A stretch of 27,500 nt of DNA from Chrysomallon squamiferum (GCA_012295275.1 CM022677.1:27178879-27206378); one strand, 5' to 3'. Positions 8,891-18,636 are shown, counted from the stretch's first letter. Notes: generated by a model not told the origin, from the sequence alone. Numbers and translations: made by a program.

Positions 8891-9240
8891 TTACTGTCAT
8901 CTAGCTATAATAAAAACACTGTTTTCTAAAGAACTACTTCTGTGTAGTGTACCAAACACATTCAGCTTTGAATTAGTATTTTTATCTTTTTGATCCTGTG
9001 CTATTTCAGATAAACTAATTTTAACTTGTATATTTGGGAAGACAGATGAACGCATACCAAAACAAATTAACAAGGACGCCATTTTCATGGACAATACTGA
9101 CACCATTAACCATTCAGAATTTCAAGGCAATATTTCAAGGAAATTTTTTTTTTTTTTTTTTTTTTTTGAATTTGTTTCCATTATACTAAAAGCTTTTTAA
9201 CTGGAATATGGATTAGGAATTAGACATTTACTGCAGTACT

Positions 9241-9242
<2 letters not shown>

Positions 9243-9302
<60 letters not shown>
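9243..9302 (+). repeat. (GT)n array, about 30 units
   Basis: Pure GT dinucleotide run. Alternating purine-pyrimidine of this length is Z-DNA prone. Confidence 0.97.
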
Positions 9303-9303
<1 letters not shown>

Positions 9304-9410
9304 CAAGGATATGTTAAAATATGTACATAGGTCCGTGCGTGTGTGCCGTAACTATGTTAACTGAAGAAGCTCGTTAAATCTTTTGACAGCTCTTGTTTCA
9401 ATATTTATAG

Positions 9411-9433
9411 TTTAAGTTAAAATTTAACTTAAA
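9411..9433. other. 23-bp palindrome, 11-bp arms
   Basis: TTTAAGTTAAA (9411-9421), one central A, then TTTAACTTAAA (9423-9433): the arms are perfectly complementary. AT-rich cruciform-capable site or dimeric binding site. Flanking sequence to 9900 is AT-rich with poly-T/poly-A runs and no gene. Confidence 0.5.
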
Positions 9434-9894
9434 TATGGTTCATAAGTTGTTGTTGTTGTTTTTGGGATGATTGTTTTTAGTCATTAAACCAAGCAAAAAT
9501 TATATAACGCAATGGACAAATTTTTTTTTTTTTTTTTTATTTTTTGGATTTTGTTTCCCAGGAATCCTCCCCAAACACGATTTTACAAATAACAATCTCA
9601 TATTGATCAACCACATTAACTCTTTATAACAATTTTAATCAACTTATAATGCTTTTTAAAAAAAAAAAAAAACATATCCTTCTAAAACATATATTTTACT
9701 TTGTTGGCCTTAACAAATTATTTTGTTTTGGTTTAGTCATTTTCTCACCAAATTTTAAGGAATATTGAAAAAAAAAAAAAAAAAAATAAAAAAAAATAAT
9801 CAATGAACGTACGTAAAGATTTTTTAATTAATCAACATCCATTCTCACTAACCATACTACAAGATACATTTACAGCGAAAAAAATAAAAACTTA

Positions 9895-10210
9895 CCGACT
9901 TCGGGCCAATGTATTCATTCGCGTCGCCATGCTTAAGTGACTTTCATTTTGGCGCCAAGCTCCAGATATTTTTGTTTTGGGTAATCCTTTTTGATGTGAA
10001 AGCCTATCTTATTGCTTAATCTTACAAAAACGTAATAATTACATGTTTCCAAGCAGAAGAGGTTCTTCTTTTTCATTTAATTTTTTTTTAAAGTGCTGTA
10101 CATCCTTAAAAAAAAAAATGTTTATTTCTGTCAACGTTTCACTGCTACATTAACTTCGGGATTCACCGGAACTGCGAAATGAAATTTTAAACCAATCAAA
10201 AGTGGCGCTT
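9895..10210. promoter_or_regulatory. Candidate promoter segment: CCAAT, E2F-like and ETS-like motifs
   Basis: CCAAT at 9906-9910 sits in GGGCCAAT. TTTTGGCGCCAAG (9947-9959) fits the E2F consensus TTTSGCGC in palindromic form. ACCGGAACT (10165-10173) is ETS-like. A second CCAAT (10192-10196) is followed by GGCGC (10204-10208). CpGs are commoner here than in flanking DNA. CCAAT plus E2F is a known layout of cell-cycle promoters. No open reading frame of credible composition adjoins it, so the target gene, if any, is unknown. Confidence 0.35.
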
Positions 10211-10550
10211 TTATTTATTTATTTATTATAATAATAATATTTATTTTTATTTATTTTATACTTTTAATTATTTTAAAAAATACTTTATATTATTATAACT
10301 TTTTTTATTATTATTATTATTATTTTTTTTTTTTTTTTTTTTTAACCCATCAGCAGGAAGACCTACAACGAGTCGATTCTCCTCCCCCCCCCCCGATTTA
10401 ATAAACTCTCCTGATGAGCTAGTGCGTTTCAATAAACTATACACAGCCATTAACCACAAAACAAACAAATGACTCACACTAGTCGAACAAATAAATAAAT
10501 AAATTAAAAGAAAGATAAGAAACATACAAAAAAAAAAAAAAAAGAAAGAT
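10211..10550 (+). repeat. (ATTT)n, (TTA)n, poly-T and poly-A
   Basis: ATTT and TTA text (10211-10320), a poly-T run (about 10323-10343), a C10 run near 10385-10394, AAAT repeats (about 10490-10505) and a poly-A run (10529-10543). No gene. Confidence 0.85.
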
Positions 10551-10960
10551 CGGATCTGATTTCACGGTAAAAAATATTACAACAATGGTGGAGTTCGACT
10601 GATAATAAAGTTGTACTATGTTTCAACAGCCTCTTCATTTAAAATCATCTTCTTTTTACAGATAGGCGTCATTTAACCAAAAAAAAAAACGTCTTCTGAT
10701 TAATAATTCTAACACATCTGTTGAATAAACGAGTATTTGGAACATACTGTCACTTATCTGAGATAATTAGCAACGATTTATTTAATTTGTAAGACCGTAC
10801 TAAGAGCATATGAACTGAGGATTTCAAAATAGATTACTGAGCGGTGGGTATTAATTCAATTACTGGCAAACGAAATTGAGTTACTGCAAGGGATGGTCCT
10901 GTTGTTCGGAAACGGTGTGATGTTGTAAATACTCATACACATGAAACATACAAAGACATA
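10550..10960. other. AT-rich unique DNA, nothing recognised
   Basis: Moderately complex sequence with no credible open frame and no strong motif seen. Confidence 0.5.
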
Positions 10961-10964
10961 CGTG

Positions 10965-11195
10965 CGTGTATATGTGTGTGTGTGTGTATGTGTGTGTGTG
11001 TTACAAAAATATACTCAAATCCACAATCCCAACAGACATAAACTGTACAAAGCCACATTTAATATATACACTCTAATGCTCTTTACATAAACACATATAC
11101 TACATTCTACATACACCCACACACATACTCAACATTAACAATACATAAATGCACACTCAGTACACACACATATATTTACACACAAACACATCTAT
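10965..11195 (+). repeat. Degenerate (TG)n then (CA)n
   Basis: GTGTGTAT words (10970-11000) are followed by CACA/ACAT-rich text to about 11190. Confidence 0.85.
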
Positions 11196-11460
11196 GAGAC
11201 GTTTCGCTAAATGTTCAGTAATTCTTCGTTCTCCTTTCCCCTGTGCGAGTCTGGGGGGGTGTAAGGAGGTGGGGGAATGAAAGGCCGAAACATATTTACC
11301 GATATTTTGTTACAAAATTGAATTAATGCAAGAGAAAAATCTAAGTATTCGTTAAAAGGGGTTGTGCCACACGAGTGTGTTCGAGACAAGTTTCAAAACG
11401 AAATAAGCTTAGTTGTTGAGAAAATAGCATCAGTTTGTACAAAAACAACGAGGCAAAATT
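11195..11460. other. Unique DNA with GGGGGG/GGTGGGGG patch
   Basis: The minus strand has a 60-residue open frame (11207-11389) containing a Pro-rich stretch and a PPPY motif. It is short, without recognised homology or splice context, and is not called as a gene. No other feature seen. Confidence 0.4.
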
Positions 11461-11474
11461 ACTCTCTCCTCTAG

Positions 11475-11681
11475 TGTTTTTTTGTTGTTGTTGTTTTTGT
11501 TTTTTTTGGGTTTTTTTTTTTTTTTAATAAATATAGTGTATTTTGTTAATACAATGTATTCTTCAAGTGTGTTATAAGTTTAGCGTAATAATATTTCTTA
11601 TTTTTTAAATATAATATACAGTATTGATTCTTCATCAATCTTAATAATTTAAGAGTTTATCTTTATAACGTTTTCTATTAC

Positions 11682-11724
<43 letters not shown>

Positions 11725-11863
11725 TCTTTTCTTAGTTTCTTTGATCTTATTTTTTTAAATTTTGTTTTTTACTTTTATTTTATTTTTTTTATTTTTTTTT
11801 TTTTATTAAAGAAACCATTTCCTGAAAATTCTTCGATTTGTATTTCTTCAAAGCTTTTTTGTT

Positions 11864-11907
<44 letters not shown>

Positions 11908-12058
11908 TTATTTATTTATTTATTTATTTATTTTATTTTAAGACATTTTTTTTCCTGAAATTTCTGCTTCAGCATTTTACGACATTTTTCAGGAAACTCT
12001 CATTCACGAATTCCAGCGAACTTTACTTTTTCTTTTCTTTTTTTTTTTTTTTTTTTTT
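11475..12058 (+). repeat. T-rich field with (TTA)n, (TTTA)n and poly-T
   Basis: TTG and poly-T near 11478-11525, TTA runs at about 11685-11722 and 11866-11906, TTTA at about 11907-11940, and a poly-T run near 12038-12058. Confidence 0.92.
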
Positions 12059-12060
12059 CA

Positions 12061-12212
12061 TTTTCTCCGCATTTCCAGTTTTGTCTCGTCAGACATTTTC
12101 GTTGCAGACGATTACCTCCGCCATTTGCTTGGCATTCCGGAGATAAGCGGCTCGTGCTGCCTGCATTCGTGACAACCAGGGCAATTACTTCGTGTAACAG
12201 CACAGCGAGCCC
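12061..12212. promoter_or_regulatory. CpG-enriched unique segment with YY1-like and GATA-like sites
   Basis: CCGCCATTTG (12118-12127) is the reverse of a YY1-type CAAATGGCGG. AGATAAG (12141-12147) fits the GATA-factor consensus. CpGs are frequent through about 12065-12220, against near absence in flanking T-rich DNA. A minus-strand open frame across it has no recognised family. Regulatory or exon identity is undecided. Confidence 0.35.
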
Positions 12213-12219
12213 ACACCGG

Positions 12220-12480
12220 GGAGGTAGGGGAGGGTGATTTACGGAGTATTACGGAGTATTACGGAGATGGGGGAGAGAAATGGTGAAGAGTGATTTTGCA
12301 GGGATTATATATATATGGATGTGGGGGAGTTGAGGTGATGGGTGATTTAGAATGATTTTCATTCCGGTGAGAGAGAGAAAAATGGCGAAGGGTGATTTGT
12401 AGGAATTTTCATGTGGGTGGGGGGAGATGTGGTGAAGGTGATTAATAGTTACGATGGTGGTGGAAAAGGGTTGAGAGAGA
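12220..12480 (+). repeat. G-rich ~50-bp degenerate minisatellite
   Basis: GTGATT words at 12234, 12290, 12342, 12392 and 12438 (steps 56, 52, 50, 46) are each preceded by GGTGAAGG-like text and followed by variable sequence and a GTGGGGG/GAGAGA stretch. A nested 10-bp repeat ACGGAGTATT occurs twice plus a partial copy at 12241-12266. Confidence 0.65.
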
Positions 12481-12489
12481 AAATAAGGA

Positions 12490-12960
12490 ATTTGTATGTG
12501 TGTGTGTGTGTGTGTGCGTGTGAGTGTTTATGTTCCTGCTTTTGTGTGTGTGTGTGTGTTTGTGCGTTAGTTTATATATATCATATATGAGAGAGAAAGA
12601 GTATTTTAAAATATTTTAAAGTGTATTTTAAAATTAAAATAAAATAACTGGACTAAATAATCATAAATTACATTAATTTCTCGTAAATAAAGAAATAAAG
12701 AAATTAGAAGATAAAAGAGTATTAACAAAACTGTGGAAATAATTTATACTGAAAATAAACAAACAAACAAATAAATAAAGACATTAACAACACATAAATT
12801 TAAAAAAGAAGGTTTATCTTACTCTCAATAATTATCTACAAATGACAGCTGACTGTCATCATTGTTAACACACAAAAAAAAAAAAAAAAAAAAAAGATCG
12901 AAATAATTTTCCATTTATAAATCAGAATCTCCCTCATTATCCTATCTGTCAATCAATTTT
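12490..12960. other. (TG)n and A-rich DNA
   Basis: GT runs lie near 12497-12517 and 12543-12561. AT-rich sequence with AAAC/AAAT words follows, and a poly-A run is at about 12873-12894. No gene. Confidence 0.8.
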
Positions 12961-13160
12961 CACTTCCATTTGCATAATTATTGACTTTTCTGTGACATGG
13001 GAAACCATGGTTATATCCAACAAAGCCGTGTACGCGTTACGCATGCGTAACACTTGATAGTTGCACGTATTATGTCACTTCTCTGTTATTACGTACTTCC
13101 TGCTGTTTGTTTCAGAACAATCGATTCAAGCGAGACGTGCAATAAGTTAATCACAGCGAG
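12961..13160. promoter_or_regulatory. Palindrome-rich candidate regulatory segment (POU octamer, NRF1-like, ETS)
   Basis: ATTTGCAT (12968-12975) is a perfect POU octamer overlapping TAATTA. AACCATGGTT (13003-13012) is a 10-bp palindrome. GTTACGCATGCGTAAC (13036-13051) is a perfect 16-bp palindrome whose ACGCATGCGT core resembles the NRF1 site. ACTTCCTG (13095-13102) is ETS-like. CpGs cluster at 13026-13150. NRF1 plus ETS words are typical of TATA-less promoters. No coding exon was found next to it. Confidence 0.4.
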
Positions 13161-13194
13161 TATTTATCCAGATACTAATATCTAAACATCACTT

Positions 13195-13199
13195 TCTTT

Positions 13200-13230
<31 letters not shown>

Positions 13231-13284
13231 TTTGTTTGTTTGTTTGTTTGTTTGTTTGTTTTGTAATTTTGTTTATATATTGTT

Positions 13285-13352
<68 letters not shown>
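13195..13352 (+). repeat. (ATTT)n, (GTTT)n and (TA)n
   Basis: TTTA tetranucleotides (about 13199-13231), GTTT units (about 13232-13260), then a TA run of about 32 units (13287-13352). The TA run is cruciform-capable. Confidence 0.97.
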
Positions 13353-13355
<3 letters not shown>

Positions 13356-13379
13356 ATCCAATATAAACAATGAAACGGA

Positions 13380-13690
13380 TACACGCACACACATACGTGT
13401 ATCTGTATATATATTCGATATTATAAACACACACATACACACACTTTCACGCACGTTCATTTGCATACGAACATGCAGACACCAAATACCCTTACACATA
13501 TCCGCACATCCACATGGACACATACACACGTGTACAAACACACACACAGACTAATGCATATACACACACACATACAGAAAAACACATAACGTCACAAACA
13601 GCCACACACAGAGACACATATACACACACACACATTCACACAGACAGACTGACAGACAGACATATTACACACACATACGAACACAAATCA
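13380..13690 (+). repeat. Degenerate (CA)n field
   Basis: ACACAC, CATACA and CAGACA words across 300 bases. Both strands read open in places (HTHTHT, CVCVCV), which is a repeat artefact. Confidence 0.9.
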
Positions 13691-13926
13691 AAGGCCCATC
13701 ATAAATTCTGATAATCTTTCAGCTGCTGCAAAAAGCTGTGAACCAGCGGTCAAGATAATAGTATATTTCCTGTCACTACTCAGAACATAATTAGAACTGA
13801 CTTGTAGATAGTATCATCTGTCTCATGCTATCTTCTTTCAGGAAGTATTGATTTTTCATATGAAGACACAGGTGCAATTTCAAACCATAATCCCTCTAGA
13901 AATATTACATTAGTTTTATAACTGAG

Positions 13927-14160
13927 ATGTAGATAATAGTATTAGCAGTATAATTATTTATAATAATAATAATAATGTAGATAATACTATTATTGGTATA
14001 AATAATTATAACACTAATGTAATTAATAGTACCGTTAGTAAAATAATTATATCAGTTATGTAGTTAATATTGTTAATAGTAGAAATATTTATAATAATAA
14101 TAATAATAATGGTGATAATATTAGTAGTAATAGAACTATTTATAACAGTTATAGTAACAG
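13927..14160 (+). repeat. ~45-bp degenerate minisatellite, about five copies
   Basis: ATGTAGATAATAG starts at 13927. Related words start at 13975, 14017 and 14058, and ATGGTGATAATATTAG at 14109 (steps 48, 42, 41, 51). Each is followed by TATAATTATTTATAAT-like text. 13691-13926 is unique AT-rich DNA with no feature seen. Confidence 0.65.
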
Positions 14161-14229
14161 TCATTTAGATAACAGCATTATATTTCCATCCCACGACAAA
14201 AACAGCTAACTATTTATAATTTTGACTTA

Positions 14230-14350
14230 TGACTATTTTTGTATTATGGATCACAATTTTCACCCACCGGTTCAGCTACCCACCCGTTTTTGTATTCATC
14301 GCAGACCCACCCGGCATTTTCACCCCACCATCACCTGACTACCCACCAAT
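14230..14350 (+). repeat. Diverged duplicate rich in ACCCACC
   Basis: TTTTTGTATT starts two blocks (about 14234 and 14285). Each contains TTTTCACCC and ends in CTACCCACC. The second carries an extra GACCCACCCGG. ACCCACC-type words occur at least five times. The minus strand is G-run rich (GGGTGGGT). Confidence 0.5.
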
Positions 14351-14521
14351 TTACGACCCGCTGTGAATGTACCCAACATTTGACAATCAACCTTTAAAAC
14401 CCAATCAATAAAAACAACGATATATATATTTTTTTTTTCACTAAAGAAATCAGTTAGCCGGCTTTGCTATCCATCGTTATCTCTTCAACGACTCTAGAAC
14501 CCACAAACACGACTCCATCAC

Positions 14522-14523
14522 AG

Positions 14524-14556
<33 letters not shown>
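14522..14556 (+). repeat. (CAGA)n tetranucleotide
   Basis: CAGACAGACAGA repeats, matching a similar block at 25075-25097. Confidence 0.95.
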
Positions 14557-14559
14557 TCT

Positions 14560-14830
14560 ACTTTTTACTGCCGCTGTAGTTGCAGACGAATGGGGAGGTT
14601 GCATGCAGCGATCAATCGAGGTTGTTGACTCTGCGGTCGGTGACGAGAAGAACAAACACGCCTGTGAGGTTGTCGTCGAGATTGCGATACAAATTGCCGC
14701 GGTGCACGCCACGGTGATAACGTTAACGACGTCGACTTCCACGTGTTGCTGGGGGGGTTTTTTGCATCCGTTGTGGATGGACGCAGATAAATGTGTTTTT
14801 AACAGCGCCCGAGTAAATGGTGGGGGTTTT
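14560..14830. promoter_or_regulatory. CpG-rich island with CACGTG E-box
   Basis: CpGs are dense from about 14570 to 14810. Palindromic words GTTAAC, GACGTC and GTCGAC lie around 14720-14736, followed by CACGTG (14740-14745), the bHLH/Myc/USF E-box. Both strands are open across it (plus 14603 onward, minus to 14518), but the predicted proteins run into CVCV or HTHT microsatellite readings and have no recognised domain. It may be a CpG island or an unannotated first exon. Confidence 0.35.
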
Positions 14831-14839
14831 CTGAAAGAG

Positions 14840-15030
14840 TTTTGTGTGTGCGTGTGTGCGTGCGTGCGTGCGATTATTCTGGGTGTATGTGGATGTGATT
14901 GTAGCGTGTGTGTTTCTTCTGTGTGTCTGTCTGTCTGTCTGCCTGTCTGTCTGTGTGTATGTATGTATGTATGCATGTGTGTGTGTGTGTATACATAAGT
15001 ATGTGTGTCTGTGTTTGTGTATTAGTTTTT
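14840..15030 (+). repeat. Degenerate (TG)n with (TCTG)n and (ATGT)n
   Basis: GTGTGC, TCTGTCTG and ATGTATGT words. Open on the plus strand as Cys/Val repeats only. Confidence 0.9.
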
Positions 15031-15279
15031 TACGTATACAATCATTTATCCAAATCAGTTGCCCTTCATACGTAAATCACTAACCCTATCACCTGGTTTA
15101 TTTCTTAAAACATGTTGTCCGAACCTTTCTCCGACAATTTATTCCTCCTTCATTCATTCATTTACTCATCCTCTTCCTGCTTCCCTCATTCATTCTGTTT
15201 CTTCTCGTGTTATTAAGAGACATTTCAGAAATGTTCGATCCGTCATTGCAGATAGCGATTCTCATTCGTCCTTTGTCTC

Positions 15280-15451
15280 CTTTCTCTCTTTCTCTCTATT
15301 TCTTTATCTTTCTTTGTCTCTCTCTCTCTCTCACCCATTCCCTATCTTTCTATTTCTTGTGTCTTTCTCTCTTTATGTATATTTTCTCTCTCTTTCTTTT
15401 CCTCTATCTTTCTATTTCTTGTATCTTTCTTTTCCTCTGTATCTCTGTGTC

Positions 15452-15526
<75 letters not shown>

Positions 15527-15558
15527 GCACACGCACACGCACACACACACACACACAC
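15280..15558 (+). repeat. Pyrimidine tract, (CT)n then (CA)n
   Basis: Degenerate TCTTTCTC text leads to a pure CT run (about 15457-15511), which switches directly to a CA run with CG interruptions (15512-15558). 15031-15280 is unique DNA with T/C-rich patches and no gene. Confidence 0.95.
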
Positions 15559-15689
15559 TTCTCTCCTTCAGTCTCCTCCAGTTTACACATGTCACTCCAG
15601 CTTTCACTGAGCTATCAGAAAAAAAAAACAAGGTACTTTTTTTTTTTTTTTTTTTTAAAACAAACATTTTCCTTTATCTACAAAACTCC

Positions 15690-15960
15690 TCAACCTCTTT
15701 CTCGAACAAATCTAAGCGCGCCAGCAACACCACAGACTAAACCAATCGATAAAAAACATCGAGGAAATGAATAGCAAGGCCGGGCCAATCGATCAGTGCT
15801 TACATGACAAATATGATGTTTTGTAGCTTGATCCAGAACGGGAATTAAATAAACACATTCTTCGTTCATAATGGCCTGGTTACACGTACACGTCGCTGTT
15901 GTCTGAACGTTGGGGTCGAAGACGATGACGTTCGGGTTAAACACGGGTCGGAGGATGTAT
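15690..15960. promoter_or_regulatory. CpG-rich segment with duplicated CCAATCGAT
   Basis: CCAATCGAT occurs at 15742-15750 and 15785-15793, 43 bases apart. It joins a CCAAT box to ATCGAT, a core bound by CUX/Onecut or DREF-type factors in animals. ATGACGTTC (15925-15933) is a CRE-like half-site in a CpG-dense patch (15895-15955). An 84-residue minus-strand open frame (15690-15944) with several Cys has no recognised family. Either promoter or exon remains possible. Confidence 0.35.
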
Positions 15961-16089
15961 ATTACAGACGGTTGTTTAGAAAATATTATCTTCGGAGTTC
16001 TTTTCCTCTTCCTGTCTGTTAATTACTTTTCGTTTTCAGTTTAATGTGCTGCTGATGGGTTCATGTATAGTTAATGAGAGCGAAAGTGT

Positions 16090-16527
16090 GTGAAGTAAGT
16101 GAGAGTGAGAAAGACAGTATGACATACAGAATATGTACACACGAACAGAAATACAGAGCTATACACCCACTTAAACATACAAAACATATAGATATATAGA
16201 CACACTTACACATGCACACACACAAAGAGAAACGTACAGACACACATACACTGAAACACACACACATATATATACAGATAGACACATATGTATAGCTTAC
16301 ACACCCATTTAAACACAAATTCATGCACACAAAAACGTGCATATATAGACATACATATGCAGACACATACACACGCACACACAAACACAGATACACACCA
16401 CTGAAATACACACACATACACACAAAACGTATTATATAGACACACATACAATGTACACAATCCTACACAAAATATATGAATACACATACAAATACATACA
16501 ATACTTGCACACAAAATAAACAAAAAG

Positions 16528-16578
<51 letters not shown>

Positions 16579-16580
16579 GA
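16090..16580 (+). repeat. Long degenerate (CA)n field
   Basis: ACACATACACA-type text over about 480 bases, ending in a pure CA run (about 16530-16571). Minus-strand Cys/Val-rich open frames are repeat readings. Confidence 0.93.
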
Positions 16581-16590
16581 AAGTCTTGTA

Positions 16591-16641
16591 TTAACAAACA
16601 TGATTGTTGTTAACAAACGCAAAAACTGTCGTCATGGTAAC
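16591..16641. promoter_or_regulatory. Duplicated TTAACAAAC plus RFX X-box-like site
   Basis: TTAACAAAC is at 16591-16599 and 16610-16618, forkhead-like words 19 bases apart. GTCGTCATGGTAAC (16628-16641) fits the nematode X-box consensus RYYNYYATRRNRAC at every position. The cluster sits directly at the end of the CA field. 16642-16938 is AT-rich with no other feature seen. Confidence 0.35.
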
Positions 16642-16936
16642 TAAGAGGTAAAGTGAAGTATTATGTTCCAGTCAATATTTGATTTAAATAAGATAATTAC
16701 AAACATACATATGTGTATACACACAGTCATAAACCTAAATACATGCATACACGGTATTATAGATATAAATACATACATACAAAAATCCATAGAGACACAC
16801 AGGTAATATCAATGAGGATAAAGGAATAATTTGAAATAAAATTTATAACGAATTTCGTAAAATATGAAATTAACAAGTTACGTTGCTAACTAAAATATGA
16901 ATAAAAATAAAATAAAAAATGGCTTCAACAGTGAGA

Positions 16937-16939
<3 letters not shown>

Positions 16940-17030
<91 letters not shown>

Positions 17031-17072
17031 CTCTCTCACTCATCTCTTTATCTTTCTCTTTCTCTCTCTGAC

Positions 17073-17160
<88 letters not shown>
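16940..17160 (+). repeat. Two (CT)n arrays, about 220 bases
   Basis: CT runs at 16940-17024 and 17076-17160 are separated by a degenerate pyrimidine spacer. They are complementary to the AG arrays at 17613-18035. Confidence 0.97.
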
Positions 17161-17161
<1 letters not shown>

Positions 17162-17169
17162 ACCTGATT

Positions 17170-17575
17170 TTTATCTTCATATTTTACTTCTAATTATTAA
17201 TTTTTCATCTCCTTTCTTCCTTCATTTTTTTCTTTCGCTTCGTTAAAGACCATTTGACTCTCAAGCCGATGCTGTCACTTTATTTGACAAGACTGGACGT
17301 TGCGAACCTCTTCCACGATGTAGAAAAATGTCAAACTTCTAAGAAACCAGCTTTCAATTAACCCATTAACTGTTTCCTGTAATCTTAAGTAAAATATTAT
17401 TTTTTTTTATGTGTTTTTTTATTTTTTTTAGTTATTAATTTAGATCCTAGTTCGGTTTATTTTTATTATTTCACTTTTTGACACAATAACTTTATTTTAT
17501 ATATTTTTAGTTTTTTCTTTAGTAGTAGTAGTAGCAACAGCAGCAGCAGTTGTTTTTATTAAACTGTTTTACTCA
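17170..17575. other. AT-rich spacer between opposed CT and AG arrays
   Basis: Unique AT-rich sequence. Short GTA and CAG trinucleotides lie at about 17521-17550. No gene seen. Confidence 0.6.
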
Positions 17576-17610
17576 GAAGAGAAACAAATATAGAGAATTT
17601 CTGAGTCATT

Positions 17611-18039
<429 letters not shown>

Positions 18040-18219
18040 CTACACTAATTACACTCAAACATCTGGTTGATTTCAAGTTGAAAGATTTACATTTTCCTTC
18101 TTAAACAAATTTTCATCATGCTCCAGTTTGCACAGAACTCGGAGATCTGTCCACGACTTGCGTACTTCAACAGTTCACCATTAGAAGAAGAAAAAGAAAT
18201 ATAATTATAGTCAACCCTT

Positions 18220-18255
18220 TTTTGAACTTTTTTTTTTTTTTTTTTATTTATATAG

Positions 18256-18295
<40 letters not shown>

Positions 18296-18310
18296 CTTCT
18301 TTTTTTTTTC
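18220..18310 (+). repeat. Poly-T and (TTA)n
   Basis: A T run covers about 18229-18245, then a TTA run about 18257-18294, then T-rich DNA. 18036-18220 is unique sequence without features. Confidence 0.92.
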
Positions 18311-18409
18311 TTTTTTTTGTTATTCATTATTTCATCATTCCAGTAAAGGTTGCTGAAGTTAATTAATTTTTGTTGTTTAGAAGATTTTTTTTTTTTATCA
18401 AGATTATTT

Positions 18410-18604
18410 TATTCTTTCTTTCATTCCTTTTATCTCTCATTCTGTCTCTCTGCCTCTCATTTTCTTGTCTCTTTCTCTATATCTGGCTTCTTTCTTTTCC
18501 ATTTCTTTGTCTTTCTCACTCCATCTCTCTCTCCCACTCTCTGACTCTGTATCTTTTTCTTTCTATCTCTCTTTCTGTGTCTCCATATATATATATGTGT
18601 GTGT

Positions 18605-18636
<32 letters not shown>

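Larger units (their letters stand above)
6896..9030 (+). repeat. Diffuse degenerate array of a ~30-bp core motif
   Basis: At least a dozen variants of ATGCTRTTTTCTGGAAA followed by ACTAATTTTGATTT occur in one orientation. They start near 6899, 7495, 7628, 7746, 7832, 7951, 8001, 8061, 8118, 8361, 8431, 8917 and 8998. The densest part (7951-8150) has steps of 50, 60 and 57 bases. Larger steps elsewhere are filled with poly-T, ATTT or ATT microsatellites. I read this as an old ~57-bp satellite invaded and split by simple repeats. Family not recognised. Confidence 0.6.

Noticed and set aside
11207-11389. 60-codon minus-strand frame with a PPPY motif
   Set aside because: The proline run comes from a G-run patch. 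Too short and unsupported.
14518-14998. Overlapping 131-152-codon frames on both strands in the CpG-rich block
   Set aside because: Each runs into microsatellite-coded sequence at one end, and neither shows a recognisable domain. The CpG content better fits an island. Kept only as a regulatory candidate.
15690-15944. 84-codon Cys-containing minus-strand frame
   Set aside because: Composition is ordinary, but there is no recognised family and no splice or poly-A signal, and it lies in a CpG-rich stretch where stops are rarer. Not called as a gene.
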